Source: Geobacter sp. | Lineage (GTDB): Bacteria > Desulfobacterota > Desulfuromonadia > Geobacterales > Pseudopelobacteraceae | DNA: 15,051 nucleotides | Direction: 5' to 3' | Assembly: GCA_027346925.1 (NCBI GenBank) | Contig: DAIERH010000032.1 | Coordinates: 1-15,051, forward strand | Part shown: positions 7,433 through 14,619 of the stretch, one piece after another | How the letters are laid out: each line of letters begins with the position of its first letter | Numbering within the stretch: the stretch's first letter is position 1 | Notes under the pieces: generated by a model | The model's database searches: none | What the model saw: only the letters and a program-made list of their open reading frames with translations | What the model was told of the DNA's origin: nothing | Translations under genes and position numbers: made by a program

Positions 7433-7447
7433 TGAAATTGAATATCA
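7433..7447. promoter_or_regulatory. candidate Fur box before feoB
   Basis: TGAAATTGAATATCA matches 11 of the 14 defined bases of TGATAATNATTATCA. It lies in the A/T-rich 54-bp gap between fur and feoB, 22 nt before the feoB ATG. I see no clear -35/-10 pair next to it; a TACAGT at 7423-7428 could serve as a -10. Either feoB has its own Fur-controlled promoter or the site acts on a fur-feoB transcript. Confidence 0.5.
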
Positions 7448-7469
7448 AAAGCAGAAAAGGGAAGGTACC

Positions 7470-9458
7470 ATGGCAACATGCTGCGCTAAGCCGGAAGCAC
7501 CCACACACAACGGTAGTGTCAAACGGGTGGCCCTGGTGGGCAACCCCAACGTTGGCAAGAGCGTGCTCTTCAACGCCCTGACCGGGGCCTATGTCACCGT
7601 ATCCAATTATCCGGGCACCTCGGTGGAGGTTTCCCGCGGCACTGCCGACATCTCCGGCCAACCGTGGCAGGTGATCGACACACCCGGCATGTACTCGATC
7701 CACACCATCACCGAGGAGGAGCGGGTTGCCCGCGAGATCCTGCTGCACGAGACACCCGACGTGGTGCTGCACGTCCTGGATGCCCGCAACCTGGAGCGGA
7801 TGCTGGCCATGACCGTCCAGTTGATCGAGGCGGAGCTTCCGGTGGTGCTGGTGGTCAACATCATGGACGAGGCCGAGCGTATCGGGCTGAAGATCGATCT
7901 CGAACTGTTGCGGGAACGCCTGGGGATACCGGTGATCGGGGCAGCCACGGCGCGCAAACGGGGCCTGGAGCAGATCCGCGGCGCCATCGCTCAGTACAGG
8001 TGCGACACGGGAAATCCCCGGCGTTTTGCCTACAGCCGCCTTCTGGAACGTGACATCAACGAGGTGGCCGGCCTGATGGAGGGTGAGTATATCCTTTCCC
8101 GGCGGGCATTGGCATTGCTGCTGCTCCAGCAGGACGGGGAGATCGGCTCCCTGGTGGAGCAGCGTGAAGGGGAACGGTATGGGCGTATTGCCGAGAAGGT
8201 GCGCGAGATAGCTTTCGAACGCCGGGAGTCGTTTCACCTCGAGCTATCCTTGGAACGCAAGGAGATCGTGCGGCGGCTGCTCAAGGACGTGTTCTGCGCG
8301 CCCGAGAAGCGGGTGGTCACCTGGGCCGAGCGGCTGTCACGCATGTCGGTGCAGCCCCTGACCGGCATACCGTTGCTCCTGATCGTGCTCTACTTCGGCC
8401 TCTACAAGTTTGTCGGCGATTTCGGGGCCGGTACCATGGTTGACTTCCTGGAAAAACAGCTCTTCGTGGAGATGTTCAACCCCTGGATCACCCATGTGGT
8501 GCAGGCCCTCATCCCGTGGCCCGTCATCCAGGAACTGTTTGTGGGCGAATACGGCATCATCACCCTGGGGATTCGTTATGCCGTGGGGATCATCCTGCCC
8601 ATCGTGGCCACCTTCTTCATCTTCTTCTCGTTCCTGGAGGATACCGGCTATTTTCCGCGCCTGGCGCTTCTGGTGGACCGGATCTTCAAACGCTTCGGCC
8701 TGACCGGCAGGGCGGTGATCCCCATGGTGCTGGGGTTTGGCTGCGACACCATGGCCACCATGGTGACCCGTACCCTGGAGACCACCAGGGAACGGGTCAT
8801 CGCCACCATTCTGCTCTCCCTGACCATACCCTGCTCGGCCCAGTTGGGCGTGATCCTGGCGCTGTTGTCCAAGTTCCCCGGCGCCCTGGTGGTGTGGGGC
8901 GGCTGCCTCCTGCTGTTGTTCGTCGTAGTCGGTTTCCTGGCTGCCCGGATCCTGCCGGGGGAGGCCCCCATGTTCTACATGGAGCTGCCCCCCATGCGCC
9001 TCCCCCAGTTCTCCAACGTGCTGACCAAGACCTATACCCGCATGCAGTGGTACTTCCTGGAGATCCTGCCGTTGTTTATCCTGGCCTCGGTGCTGCTCTG
9101 GCTGGGCAAGATAACCGGGTTCTTCGAAAAACTGGTGGATGCCATGACGCCGGTGATGGCATCCATCGGCCTGCCCAGGGAAACCGCCATAGCCTTCATC
9201 TTCGGCTTCTTCCGCCGTGATTACGGCGCTGCCGGCCTGTACGAACTCCAGACAAAGGGGCTGATGGATGCCCGCCAGTTGACGGTGGCGGCCGTGACCC
9301 TGACCCTGTTCATCCCCTGCGTGGCCCAGTTCCTGATCATGAAGAAGGAGCGCGGCTGGCGGGTGGCCGGTGCCATAGGCGTGTTCGTCAGCGTGCTGGC
9401 CTTTGGCAGCGGGTATGTGCTGAACAAGGTCCTGCTGATGTCGGGGTTGTTGGCATGA
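7470..9458 (+). CDS. feoB: ferrous iron transport protein B
   Basis: Inner-membrane Fe(II) transporter of 662 residues, shorter than the E. coli protein (773). The N-terminal G domain shows G1 GNPNVGKS (24-31), G2 region NYPGTSVE, G3 DTPG (70-73) and G4 NIMD (130-133), followed by a helical GDI-like domain to about 250. The membrane part carries two Gate regions: GFGCDTMATM with Cys425 and IPCSAQLG with Cys455, then FGFFRRDYG (578-586) and IPCVAQF with Cys617. The protein opens with MATCC, an unusual vicinal Cys pair ahead of the G domain. ATG at 7470 follows GGGAAGG. Its stop overlaps the start of the next small ORF by 4 bp, and ideR follows, so iron control of the cluster is likely. Confidence 0.96.
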   Translation: MATCCAKPEAPTHNGSVKRVALVGNPNVGKSVLFNALTGAYVTVSNYPGTSVEVSRGTADISGQPWQVIDTPGMYSIHTITEEERVAREILLHETPDVVLHVLDARNLERMLAMTVQLIEAELPVVLVVNIMDEAERIGLKIDLELLRERLGIPVIGAATARKRGLEQIRGAIAQYRCDTGNPRRFAYSRLLERDINEVAGLMEGEYILSRRALALLLLQQDGEIGSLVEQREGERYGRIAEKVREIAFERRESFHLELSLERKEIVRRLLKDVFCAPEKRVVTWAERLSRMSVQPLTGIPLLLIVLYFGLYKFVGDFGAGTMVDFLEKQLFVEMFNPWITHVVQALIPWPVIQELFVGEYGIITLGIRYAVGIILPIVATFFIFFSFLEDTGYFPRLALLVDRIFKRFGLTGRAVIPMVLGFGCDTMATMVTRTLETTRERVIATILLSLTIPCSAQLGVILALLSKFPGALVVWGGCLLLLFVVVGFLAARILPGEAPMFYMELPPMRLPQFSNVLTKTYTRMQWYFLEILPLFILASVLLWLGKITGFFEKLVDAMTPVMASIGLPRETAIAFIFGFFRRDYGAAGLYELQTKGLMDARQLTVAAVTLTLFIPCVAQFLIMKKERGWRVAGAIGVFVSVLAFGSGYVLNKVLLMSGLLA

Positions 9459-9628
9459 TCTGTGGATTCTGCGGTCACGAGTTTGACGAGAGCGAAGGCA
9501 GGCGGGGTTGCGGCGGCTGCCCGGGCGGCTGCCACAGTATCCATTGCCCGAAGTGCAACTACAAGAACCCGCTTGAGCCGAAATACATCAGCAAACTGAA
9601 AAATATATTGAAACGAAAAGGAGATTGA
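9455..9628 (+). CDS. FeoB-coupled Cys-rich small protein, function unknown
   Basis: A 57-residue ORF. It starts MICGFCGHEFDE, continues RRGCGGCPGGCHSIHCPKC and ends with a basic helix-like tail (YISKLKNILKRKGD). Cysteines lie at 3, 6, 19, 22, 26, 31 and 34, giving CxxC, CxxC and CPKC pairs plus one extra Cys, with His8, His27 and His30 nearby. There is no signal peptide or membrane helix. The ATG overlaps the feoB stop (ATGA) and the stop is 1 nt before the ideR ATG, whose ribosome site AAAAGGAG lies in this ORF. The coupling argues strongly that it is real. It could bind zinc (rubredoxin- or zinc-ribbon-like) or an Fe-S cluster, and may serve as a FeoC-like accessory; that role is inference. 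I do not recognise a named family. Confidence 0.85.
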   Translation: MICGFCGHEFDESEGRRGCGGCPGGCHSIHCPKCNYKNPLEPKYISKLKNILKRKGD

Positions 9629-9629
9629 G

Positions 9630-10274
9630 ATGAAACTTTCGGACAAGGCTGAAGAGATCCTGGAGGCGCTCTGGATCGCGGTGGAGGAAGAGGGTGGGGC
9701 GTTCCTCGACCCCGAAACGGTCGGCATCCCCATGGAAGACCCGGCCTATGCCGAGTTGACAGGCCGCGCCCTGGTGGAGTTGCGCCAGGGGATGGTCTAC
9801 TTCCGGCCCGAGGGGCGGGATGAGGGGCGCATGACCATCCGCCGCCACCGCCTGGCGGAACGGCTCATGATGGATGTACTCAACATCCGGGGCGAGGCCG
9901 GGGATTACAAGGCCTGCCAGTTCGAGCACCTGCTCAACGAAGGGGTGGATGCCAAGGTCTGCACCATGCTCAACCACCCCACGACCTGTCCCCACGGCAA
10001 GCCGATCCCTTCGGGGGAGTGTTGCGCCGAGGCCCGGGCCCAGGGGGACCTGGGAGTGGTGCCCCTGACCGAATTCAAGTCCGGCCAGGAAGGGGAGATC
10101 GCCTACATCCAGACCGAGGACAGCAAGAAGATGCAGAAGCTGATGGCCATGGGGGTGCTGCCGGGCAACCGCATCGTGCTGGTGCAATCCTTCCCCTCGC
10201 ACATCTTCCGGGTCGGATTCTCCGAGTTTGCCATCGACACGAACCTGGCCAGGGAGATCTTTGTCAGGAAATAA
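9630..10274 (+). CDS. ideR: DtxR/IdeR-family iron-dependent regulator with FeoA-like C-terminal domain
   Basis: A 214-residue metalloregulator. The dimerisation/metal domain is clear: RRHRLAERLM (71-80, with His73 and Glu77) and ACQFEHLL (Cys96, Glu99, His100), which match the ligands His79, Glu83, Cys102, Glu105 and His106 of DtxR. Cys rather than Asp/Glu at position 96 favours an iron (DtxR/IdeR) over a manganese (MntR) sensor. After GKPIPSGECC comes an SH3-like FeoA domain (about 142-214) with GEIAYIQTEDSKKMQKLMAMGVLPGN. The N-terminal winged helix is divergent and lacks the LTPxG-type wing. It is coupled to the Cys-rich ORF and feoB. The gene name rests on ligand pattern and context. Confidence 0.85.
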   Translation: MKLSDKAEEILEALWIAVEEEGGAFLDPETVGIPMEDPAYAELTGRALVELRQGMVYFRPEGRDEGRMTIRRHRLAERLMMDVLNIRGEAGDYKACQFEHLLNEGVDAKVCTMLNHPTTCPHGKPIPSGECCAEARAQGDLGVVPLTEFKSGQEGEIAYIQTEDSKKMQKLMAMGVLPGNRIVLVQSFPSHIFRVGFSEFAIDTNLAREIFVRK

Positions 10275-10286
10275 CGGCCATGAGGG

Positions 10287-10316
10287 TTGACAAGGGGATG
10301 ATCCGGAAACTAATAT
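10287..10316 (+). promoter_or_regulatory. promoter in front of the ApgM-type gene
   Basis: A perfect -35 TTGACA (10287-10292) lies 18 nt before TAATAT (10311-10316), between the ideR stop and the next ATG at 10351. The -10 matches 4 of 6 bases; TATGAT at 10314-10319 is a closer match but gives a 21-nt spacer. This suggests the next gene is transcribed separately from the iron cluster. Confidence 0.5.
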
Positions 10317-10350
10317 GATCCGATACGCATTTCCTATCTGAAAGGTCTTT

Positions 10351-11544
10351 ATGAAGGTCATCATCCTCCTCGGCGACGGCATGTCGGACGTGACATACAG
10401 CGAACTGGGCGGCAAGTCGCCTCTTCAGGCGGCAGCGACGCCGAACATGGATTTCATGGCGCAACACGGCCAGGTCGGCCTGGCCCGGACGGTTCCCGAC
10501 GGTCTGCCGCCGGGCAGCGATGTGGCCAACCTGTCGGTGTTCGGTTACGATCCGCGTACCTGCTACACCGGTCGTTCTCCCCTGGAGGCGGTCAGCATGG
10601 GGGTCAGCCTCGGGCCGGACGACGTGGCCTTCCGCATGAACCTGGTGACGCTCAAGCCCCATGGCAGCAGGCTCTACATGGAGGATTTCTCGGCCGGCCA
10701 TATCTCCACCGCCGAAGGTCGGGAACTGGTGCAGACGCTGCAAAAGGAACTGGGCAGTTCCGAGTTCGAGTTCCATCCCGGCGTCGGCTACCGCCACCTG
10801 ATGGTCTGGCGGCGAGGCAAGGACGGCATGCGCTCCACGCCGCCCCATGACATCACCGGCAAGTCCATCCTGGAACACCTGCCCAGTGGGGACGGCGCTG
10901 CCCAGATCATCAACATCATGAACCACGCCCAGATGGTGTTGCACGACCACCCGCTCAACAAGCGGCGCAAGGAGCAGCACCAGCCCCCGGCCAACTCGGT
11001 CTGGCTGTGGGGGCACGGCAAGACCCCCAGGATCGATAGCTTTCGAGACAAATTTGGCCTCTCCGGCGCGGTCATCTCGGCCGTGGACCTGATCAAGGGG
11101 ATAGGCCGTTGCGCCGGTCTGGACGTGATCGACGTGGAGGGGGCCACCGGCTACATCGACACCAACTACCTGGGCAAGGCCCGTGCGGCCCTGGCCGCGC
11201 TGGAGGGGCATGACTTCGTCTATGTCCATGTAGAGGCGCCGGACGAGGCCTCCCACTCCGGCAACATGCGGCACAAGATCCAGGCCATCGAGGATTTCGA
11301 CCGTCAGGTGGTGGGTACGGTGCTGGAAGGTATCAAGAAATTCGGCGACTATGCCATCCTCTGCTCCCCCGACCACCCCACGCCGGTCAGCCTGATGACC
11401 CACACCGCCGAACCGGTGCCGTTCGTCATCTATCGGGGCGAAGAAGGACGGGGGAACGGCGCTGTTGCCTACGACGAGCAGCAGGCCCGAGCGACCGGAC
11501 TAGTGGTGGAGGGACATGGCTTGATGGGGATGCTGGTGAAGTAG
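10351..11544 (+). CDS. ApgM-type cofactor-independent phosphoglycerate mutase / proposed homoserine kinase
   Basis: A 397-residue alkaline-phosphatase-superfamily phosphomutase. Visible metal and catalytic residues are Asp9 in LLGDGM, the nucleophile Ser56 in PPGSDVANLSVFGYDP, EAPDEASHSGN, CSPDHPTPV and MTHTAEPVPFVIY. The family contains archaeal-type 2,3-bisphosphoglycerate-independent phosphoglycerate mutases and a bacterial branch proposed from genome context to act as homoserine kinase. The sequence alone does not tell me which applies. Neighbours do not help: it is flanked by ideR and nudC. It has its own candidate promoter and terminator. ATG at 10351 follows GAAAGG. Confidence 0.85.
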   Translation: MKVIILLGDGMSDVTYSELGGKSPLQAAATPNMDFMAQHGQVGLARTVPDGLPPGSDVANLSVFGYDPRTCYTGRSPLEAVSMGVSLGPDDVAFRMNLVTLKPHGSRLYMEDFSAGHISTAEGRELVQTLQKELGSSEFEFHPGVGYRHLMVWRRGKDGMRSTPPHDITGKSILEHLPSGDGAAQIINIMNHAQMVLHDHPLNKRRKEQHQPPANSVWLWGHGKTPRIDSFRDKFGLSGAVISAVDLIKGIGRCAGLDVIDVEGATGYIDTNYLGKARAALAALEGHDFVYVHVEAPDEASHSGNMRHKIQAIEDFDRQVVGTVLEGIKKFGDYAILCSPDHPTPVSLMTHTAEPVPFVIYRGEEGRGNGAVAYDEQQARATGLVVEGHGLMGMLVK

Positions 11545-11569
11545 ATCTTTGGGAAAAATGAGACGCGCC

Positions 11570-11604
11570 AAGGGCATCCGTTGTTCCGGATGCCCTTGTT
11601 TTTT
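11570..11604 (+). terminator. intrinsic terminator after the ApgM-type gene
   Basis: An 11-bp perfect stem, AAGGGCATCCG (11570-11580) with CGGATGCCCTT (11587-11597), has a 6-nt loop and is followed by GTTTTTT. The T-tract is only on the plus strand, so it serves the upstream gene and not nudC, which converges on it. Confidence 0.92.
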
Positions 11605-11682
11605 GCGAGAGGGGACGGCCCCGGCACCTGCTGCCTCCACGCCGCCCGAGCCCTGGCGGGGACGCGACGTGGCGTCAAGGCT

Positions 11683-12552
11683 TCAGCGGGCAAAGGTGTC
11701 GATGATGTGGCGTGCGATGCTGCGCCTGGGCGGGAGCAGGGGGAGGGCATCAACGGCGAACCAGCGCGCATCCTCCAGTTCGGTCGTATCCACGGTGATC
11801 TCGCCGCCGGCATAGTCGGCCACGAATCCGGCCATGAGCTGGGCAGGGAAGGGCCAGTTCTGGCTCCCCACGTAACGGACGTTCTCGATCTCTATCCCGG
11901 TTTCCTCCCTGACCTCGCGTATGGCGCACTCCTCCAGGGATTCGCCGAAGTCGACGAAACCCGCCACCAGGCTGTACCTGCCCGCAGGCCATTCCGCCTT
12001 GCGGGTGAGAAGTACCTGGTCGTTCCGCTTGACCAGGACAATGGCGCAGGGATGGATGTGGGGGTAGTGTTCGCTCGCGCAGCCGGTACAGCGCTTGCCC
12101 CATGTGCCCGGGATACGCTCCGTCTCCGCACCGCAGCGGGAGCAGTGGCGGCTCTGCTGTTCCCAGTGCAGTATCTGCTTGGCCAGCCCGGCCAGGGTCA
12201 GGGTCGGAAAGTCCAGCCGCTGTTCGGTGGCATTGAACGGTTCGGCCGCAAACGGGGGCTCCAGGGCCAGCTTCGTGCTGACCGTACAGGCGCGCAGCGG
12301 CCTCCCTTTCCATAGCCCGATGCAGAGGGGAGGGTGGTGCGGCGTCAAGCCCGCAGGCAGGTCCCCTTCCGGCAGGCTAAGGCCGTCGTCGGCCTGAACC
12401 AGCACCACGCCGTTGCCCTGGATGATGGCCCAGAAGCCGGTCCCTTCCGGTTCCTGATCCGATGGGTGGCGCAACTCGAAAGAGTCCTTGATAAAGGAGA
12501 AGTTGAAGGGGAGGTTGATCTGCTCGGGGTAGCTCGTTTCCGGCCGGGTCAC
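11683..12552 (-). CDS. nudC: NAD(+) diphosphatase, NudC-type Nudix hydrolase
   Basis: Hydrolyses NAD(H) to NMN(H) and AMP; bacterial NudC also removes NAD caps from RNA 5' ends. From the GTG at 12552 the protein has 289 residues. A zinc ribbon is formed by Cys137/Cys140 (HCSRC) and Cys155/Cys158 (CTGC). The Nudix box runs from Gly198 to Ile220 (GFVDFGES, REVREETGI). The NADH-pyrophosphatase motif downstream reads SQNWPFP (230-236), with Asn where most members have Pro. I prefer this GTG because AGGAGG (12566-12561) lies 8 nt upstream; the longer ATG at 12639 has no good ribosome site and adds 29 non-family residues. Confidence 0.93.
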   Translation of the reverse strand: MTRPETSYPEQINLPFNFSFIKDSFELRHPSDQEPEGTGFWAIIQGNGVVLVQADDGLSLPEGDLPAGLTPHHPPLCIGLWKGRPLRACTVSTKLALEPPFAAEPFNATEQRLDFPTLTLAGLAKQILHWEQQSRHCSRCGAETERIPGTWGKRCTGCASEHYPHIHPCAIVLVKRNDQVLLTRKAEWPAGRYSLVAGFVDFGESLEECAIREVREETGIEIENVRYVGSQNWPFPAQLMAGFVADYAGGEITVDTTELEDARWFAVDALPLLPPRRSIARHIIDTFAR

Positions 12553-12591
12553 GCTCTGTTCCTCCTGCGACGACAGATGCCGCCTGATGGC

Positions 12592-12621
12592 TGCATTTTG
12601 GGCAAATCCCTTGCATTTTGG
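12592..12621. repeat. direct repeat TGCATTTTGG, 20-bp period, upstream of nudC
   Basis: Two identical 10-bp copies, TGCATTTTGG at 12592-12601 and 12612-12621, are spaced exactly 20 bp centre to centre. This is about two helical turns, so a regulator could bind both on one DNA face. They lie 40-70 bp upstream of the nudC GTG. If the longer nudC reading frame were real they would be coding. Confidence 0.5.
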
Positions 12622-12753
12622 CCATAAAACGGTGGTCATTCAGAGCCTCGGGAAGCTGTATGGATGGTGCTGGTCTTGTAGCAACTCTGGCCGTGGAAGT
12701 CAAGCTCGCCCTCGGACCCTCGCCGCACCATGACGGAAAACCGCCGATCAGGC

Positions 12754-12782
12754 TTGACAGATGGTTGCCGGACGGTTACTAG
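12754..12782 (+). promoter_or_regulatory. possible promoter of the CDF-like gene
   Basis: A perfect -35 TTGACA (12754-12759) is followed, after 17 nt, by TACTAG (12777-12782), a poor -10. It lies 45-75 bp upstream of the ATG at 12828 in the divergent nudC gap (12553-12827). I see nothing else convincing in that gap apart from the nudC direct repeats. Confidence 0.35.
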
Positions 12783-12827
12783 TCTTTATCCGGTTCATGC
12801 GGATGCATACAATAAAGGAGAGAAACA

Positions 12828-13538
12828 ATGAACCTCGGCTCCGGCAGCGGGATACGACGGCCCCACTGGGGAAAGATCACGCCGGACAAGCTTCTTGACC
12901 GGGCCAATCTGCTGGCAGTGATCACCATTGGGTACAATCTGGTGGAGGGGATCGTCTCCATGGCGCTGGGGGCTGCCGACGAGACCCTGGCCCTCTTCGG
13001 TTTCGGGGTCGATTCATTCATAGAGGTCATCTCGGCGGTGGGCGTCTGGCACATGATCCGTCGCATCAGGCAGAACAACGGTGTGACGCGGGACGTCTTC
13101 GAGCAGCGGGCGCTTCGAATCACCGGCGGGGCCTTCTACCTCCTGACGGCCGGCCTGACCGTAACTGCGTTCCTGAACCTGATTCTGCGGCACCGGCCGA
13201 CGACGACCTTCTGGGGAATCGTTGTCTCACTGGTATCCATCTCGTTCATGTGGCTCTTGATCCACCACAAGACCAGGATCGGCAAGGCGCTGAACTCCCC
13301 GGCAATCCTGGCCGATGCCGCCTGTTCGAAGGCCTGCGTGTACCTGTCGCTGGTCCTGTTGCTGGCGAGTGTCGGTTTTTCCCTGACCGGCATCGGCAGC
13401 CTCGACTCCCTTGGCGCGCTGCTGATAGCCTGGCTGGCCTGGAAAGAGGGACGGGAAGCCTTTGACAAGGCGCGGGGGGGGACCTGCTCATGCCGGTGCG
13501 GTCGTGACGCCACACCGGGGGAGTGCGGGGGGAAATGA
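12828..13538 (+). CDS. CDF-like (cation efflux) membrane protein lacking the cytoplasmic domain
   Basis: A 236-residue membrane protein with about six hydrophobic segments (roughly 28-48, 52-78, 98-120, 126-146, 168-187, 190-206). The segments at 57-70 (FGFGVDSFIEVISA) and 157-173 (SPAILADAACSKACVYL) align with the metal-binding helices TM2 and TM5 of cation diffusion facilitators such as YiiP. At the four metal positions (YiiP Asp45, Asp49, His153, Asp157) this protein has Asp62, Glu66, Cys166 and Cys170. The usual C-terminal cytoplasmic metal-binding domain is absent; instead a short tail carries Cys220, Cys222, Cys224 and Cys233. Transport of a metal ion is likely but the ion is unknown. 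ATG at 12828 follows AAAGGAGAG. Confidence 0.75.
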   Translation: MNLGSGSGIRRPHWGKITPDKLLDRANLLAVITIGYNLVEGIVSMALGAADETLALFGFGVDSFIEVISAVGVWHMIRRIRQNNGVTRDVFEQRALRITGGAFYLLTAGLTVTAFLNLILRHRPTTTFWGIVVSLVSISFMWLLIHHKTRIGKALNSPAILADAACSKACVYLSLVLLLASVGFSLTGIGSLDSLGALLIAWLAWKEGREAFDKARGGTCSCRCGRDATPGECGGK

Positions 13539-13604
13539 CGGCCTTGTCTTCAGGCGCCTGCAAAGCTCTTGATTTCTGACGTGGCCTGGACCATAATCTT
13601 TCCG

Positions 13605-14606
13605 ATGCTTCCGTTCAATCCCACTCCCAAAACCATCACAATTTCCCTTGTCCGCGCCTGTCTGCTGCTCCTGTTGGGTTGGTACCTGTTTTGCCTGTTC
13701 GTACCACCCGGCAGCGGCTCGATCGTGCACGATGTCTCGTTTCCCGCCGGCACCGGCATCAGAAAGTTGGCCCAGGAGCTGAAGACCGCCGGCATCATCC
13801 GCAGCCCCTGGCACTTCATCCTGGTGGCGCGGTTGCGCGGCCAGGCCCGGCGGCTCAAGGCGGGCGACTACCGCCTGACCGACGCCATGACGCCGGCCCG
13901 GATCCTGCGCAAACTGGCGACAGGTGACGTGGATTACCGGCGCTTCGTCCTGCCGGAGGGGTACTCCATCTACCAGGCCGCCGAACTGCTGGAAGAGAAG
14001 GGGTATTTCAGCAAGGACGCCTTTCTTAAGGCCTGCCGCGACCCGGACCTGCTGGCGCGGCTGCATATCCAGGGGGACAGCGTGGAGGGGTATCTCTTTC
14101 CTGCCACCTACAACCTGGCGGCCAACAGCAACGAGGAACAATTGATCGGCCAGATGGTGGAACGGTTCAACAAGGCGTATGCCGGGCTCACGTGCGGGGA
14201 GGAGGCCGGTGGACGCAGCCGGCGCGAGGTCGTCATCCTGGCCTCGATCATCGAGAAGGAGGCGGTGGCGGCAGACGAAAAGCCGCTGATCGCCTCGGTG
14301 TTCTGCAACCGCCTGAGGCTGGGGATGCCGTTGCAGAGCGATCCCACGGCGGTCTACGGGGTGCGCGCCTTTGGCGGCAAGGTGACCAGGGCCGATATCG
14401 GGCGCCGCTCCCCCTACAATACCTACCTGGTCACGGGTCTGCCCCCCGGTCCCATCGGCAACCCCGGCAGCGAGGCCCTGCGGGCGGCCCTGCACCCTGC
14501 CAGCACCAACTACCTCTATTTCGTCGCCCGCCAGGACGGCACCCACCAGTTTTCCCGTACCCTCGACGAGCACAACCGCGCGGTTGCGTATTACCTCAAA
14601 CATTGA
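13605..14606 (+). CDS. mltG: endolytic transglycosylase MltG (YceG-like)
   Basis: Membrane-anchored enzyme that cleaves nascent peptidoglycan glycan strands and limits their length. From the ATG at 13605 it has 333 residues: a short cytoplasmic start, one transmembrane helix (about 14-33), a LysM-like region (VSFPAGTGIRKLAQELK to about 110) and the YceG catalytic domain. The catalytic Glu is Glu217 in ASIIEKEA; also seen are YLFPATY, GMPLQSDPTAVYG, SPYNTYLVTGLPPGPIGNPG and YLYFVARQDGTHQFS. A TTG at 13569 would add 12 residues; neither start has a clear ribosome site. It follows the CDF-like gene by 66 bp on the same strand, perhaps by chance. Confidence 0.94.
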   Translation: MLPFNPTPKTITISLVRACLLLLLGWYLFCLFVPPGSGSIVHDVSFPAGTGIRKLAQELKTAGIIRSPWHFILVARLRGQARRLKAGDYRLTDAMTPARILRKLATGDVDYRRFVLPEGYSIYQAAELLEEKGYFSKDAFLKACRDPDLLARLHIQGDSVEGYLFPATYNLAANSNEEQLIGQMVERFNKAYAGLTCGEEAGGRSRREVVILASIIEKEAVAADEKPLIASVFCNRLRLGMPLQSDPTAVYGVRAFGGKVTRADIGRRSPYNTYLVTGLPPGPIGNPGSEALRAALHPASTNYLYFVARQDGTHQFSRTLDEHNRAVAYYLKH

Positions 14607-14619
14607 CGATGTCGATTAT

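Noticed and set aside
12553..12639. 29-residue N-terminal extension of NudC, with a Cys in LWPKCKGF
   Set aside because: The upstream ATG lacks a ribosome site, while the internal GTG has AGGAGG at suitable distance and yields a normal family N-terminus.
13488..14603. 371-residue minus-strand open frame over mltG
   Set aside because: Antisense to mltG, whose catalytic Glu and motifs are intact; no domain recognised in the antisense frame.
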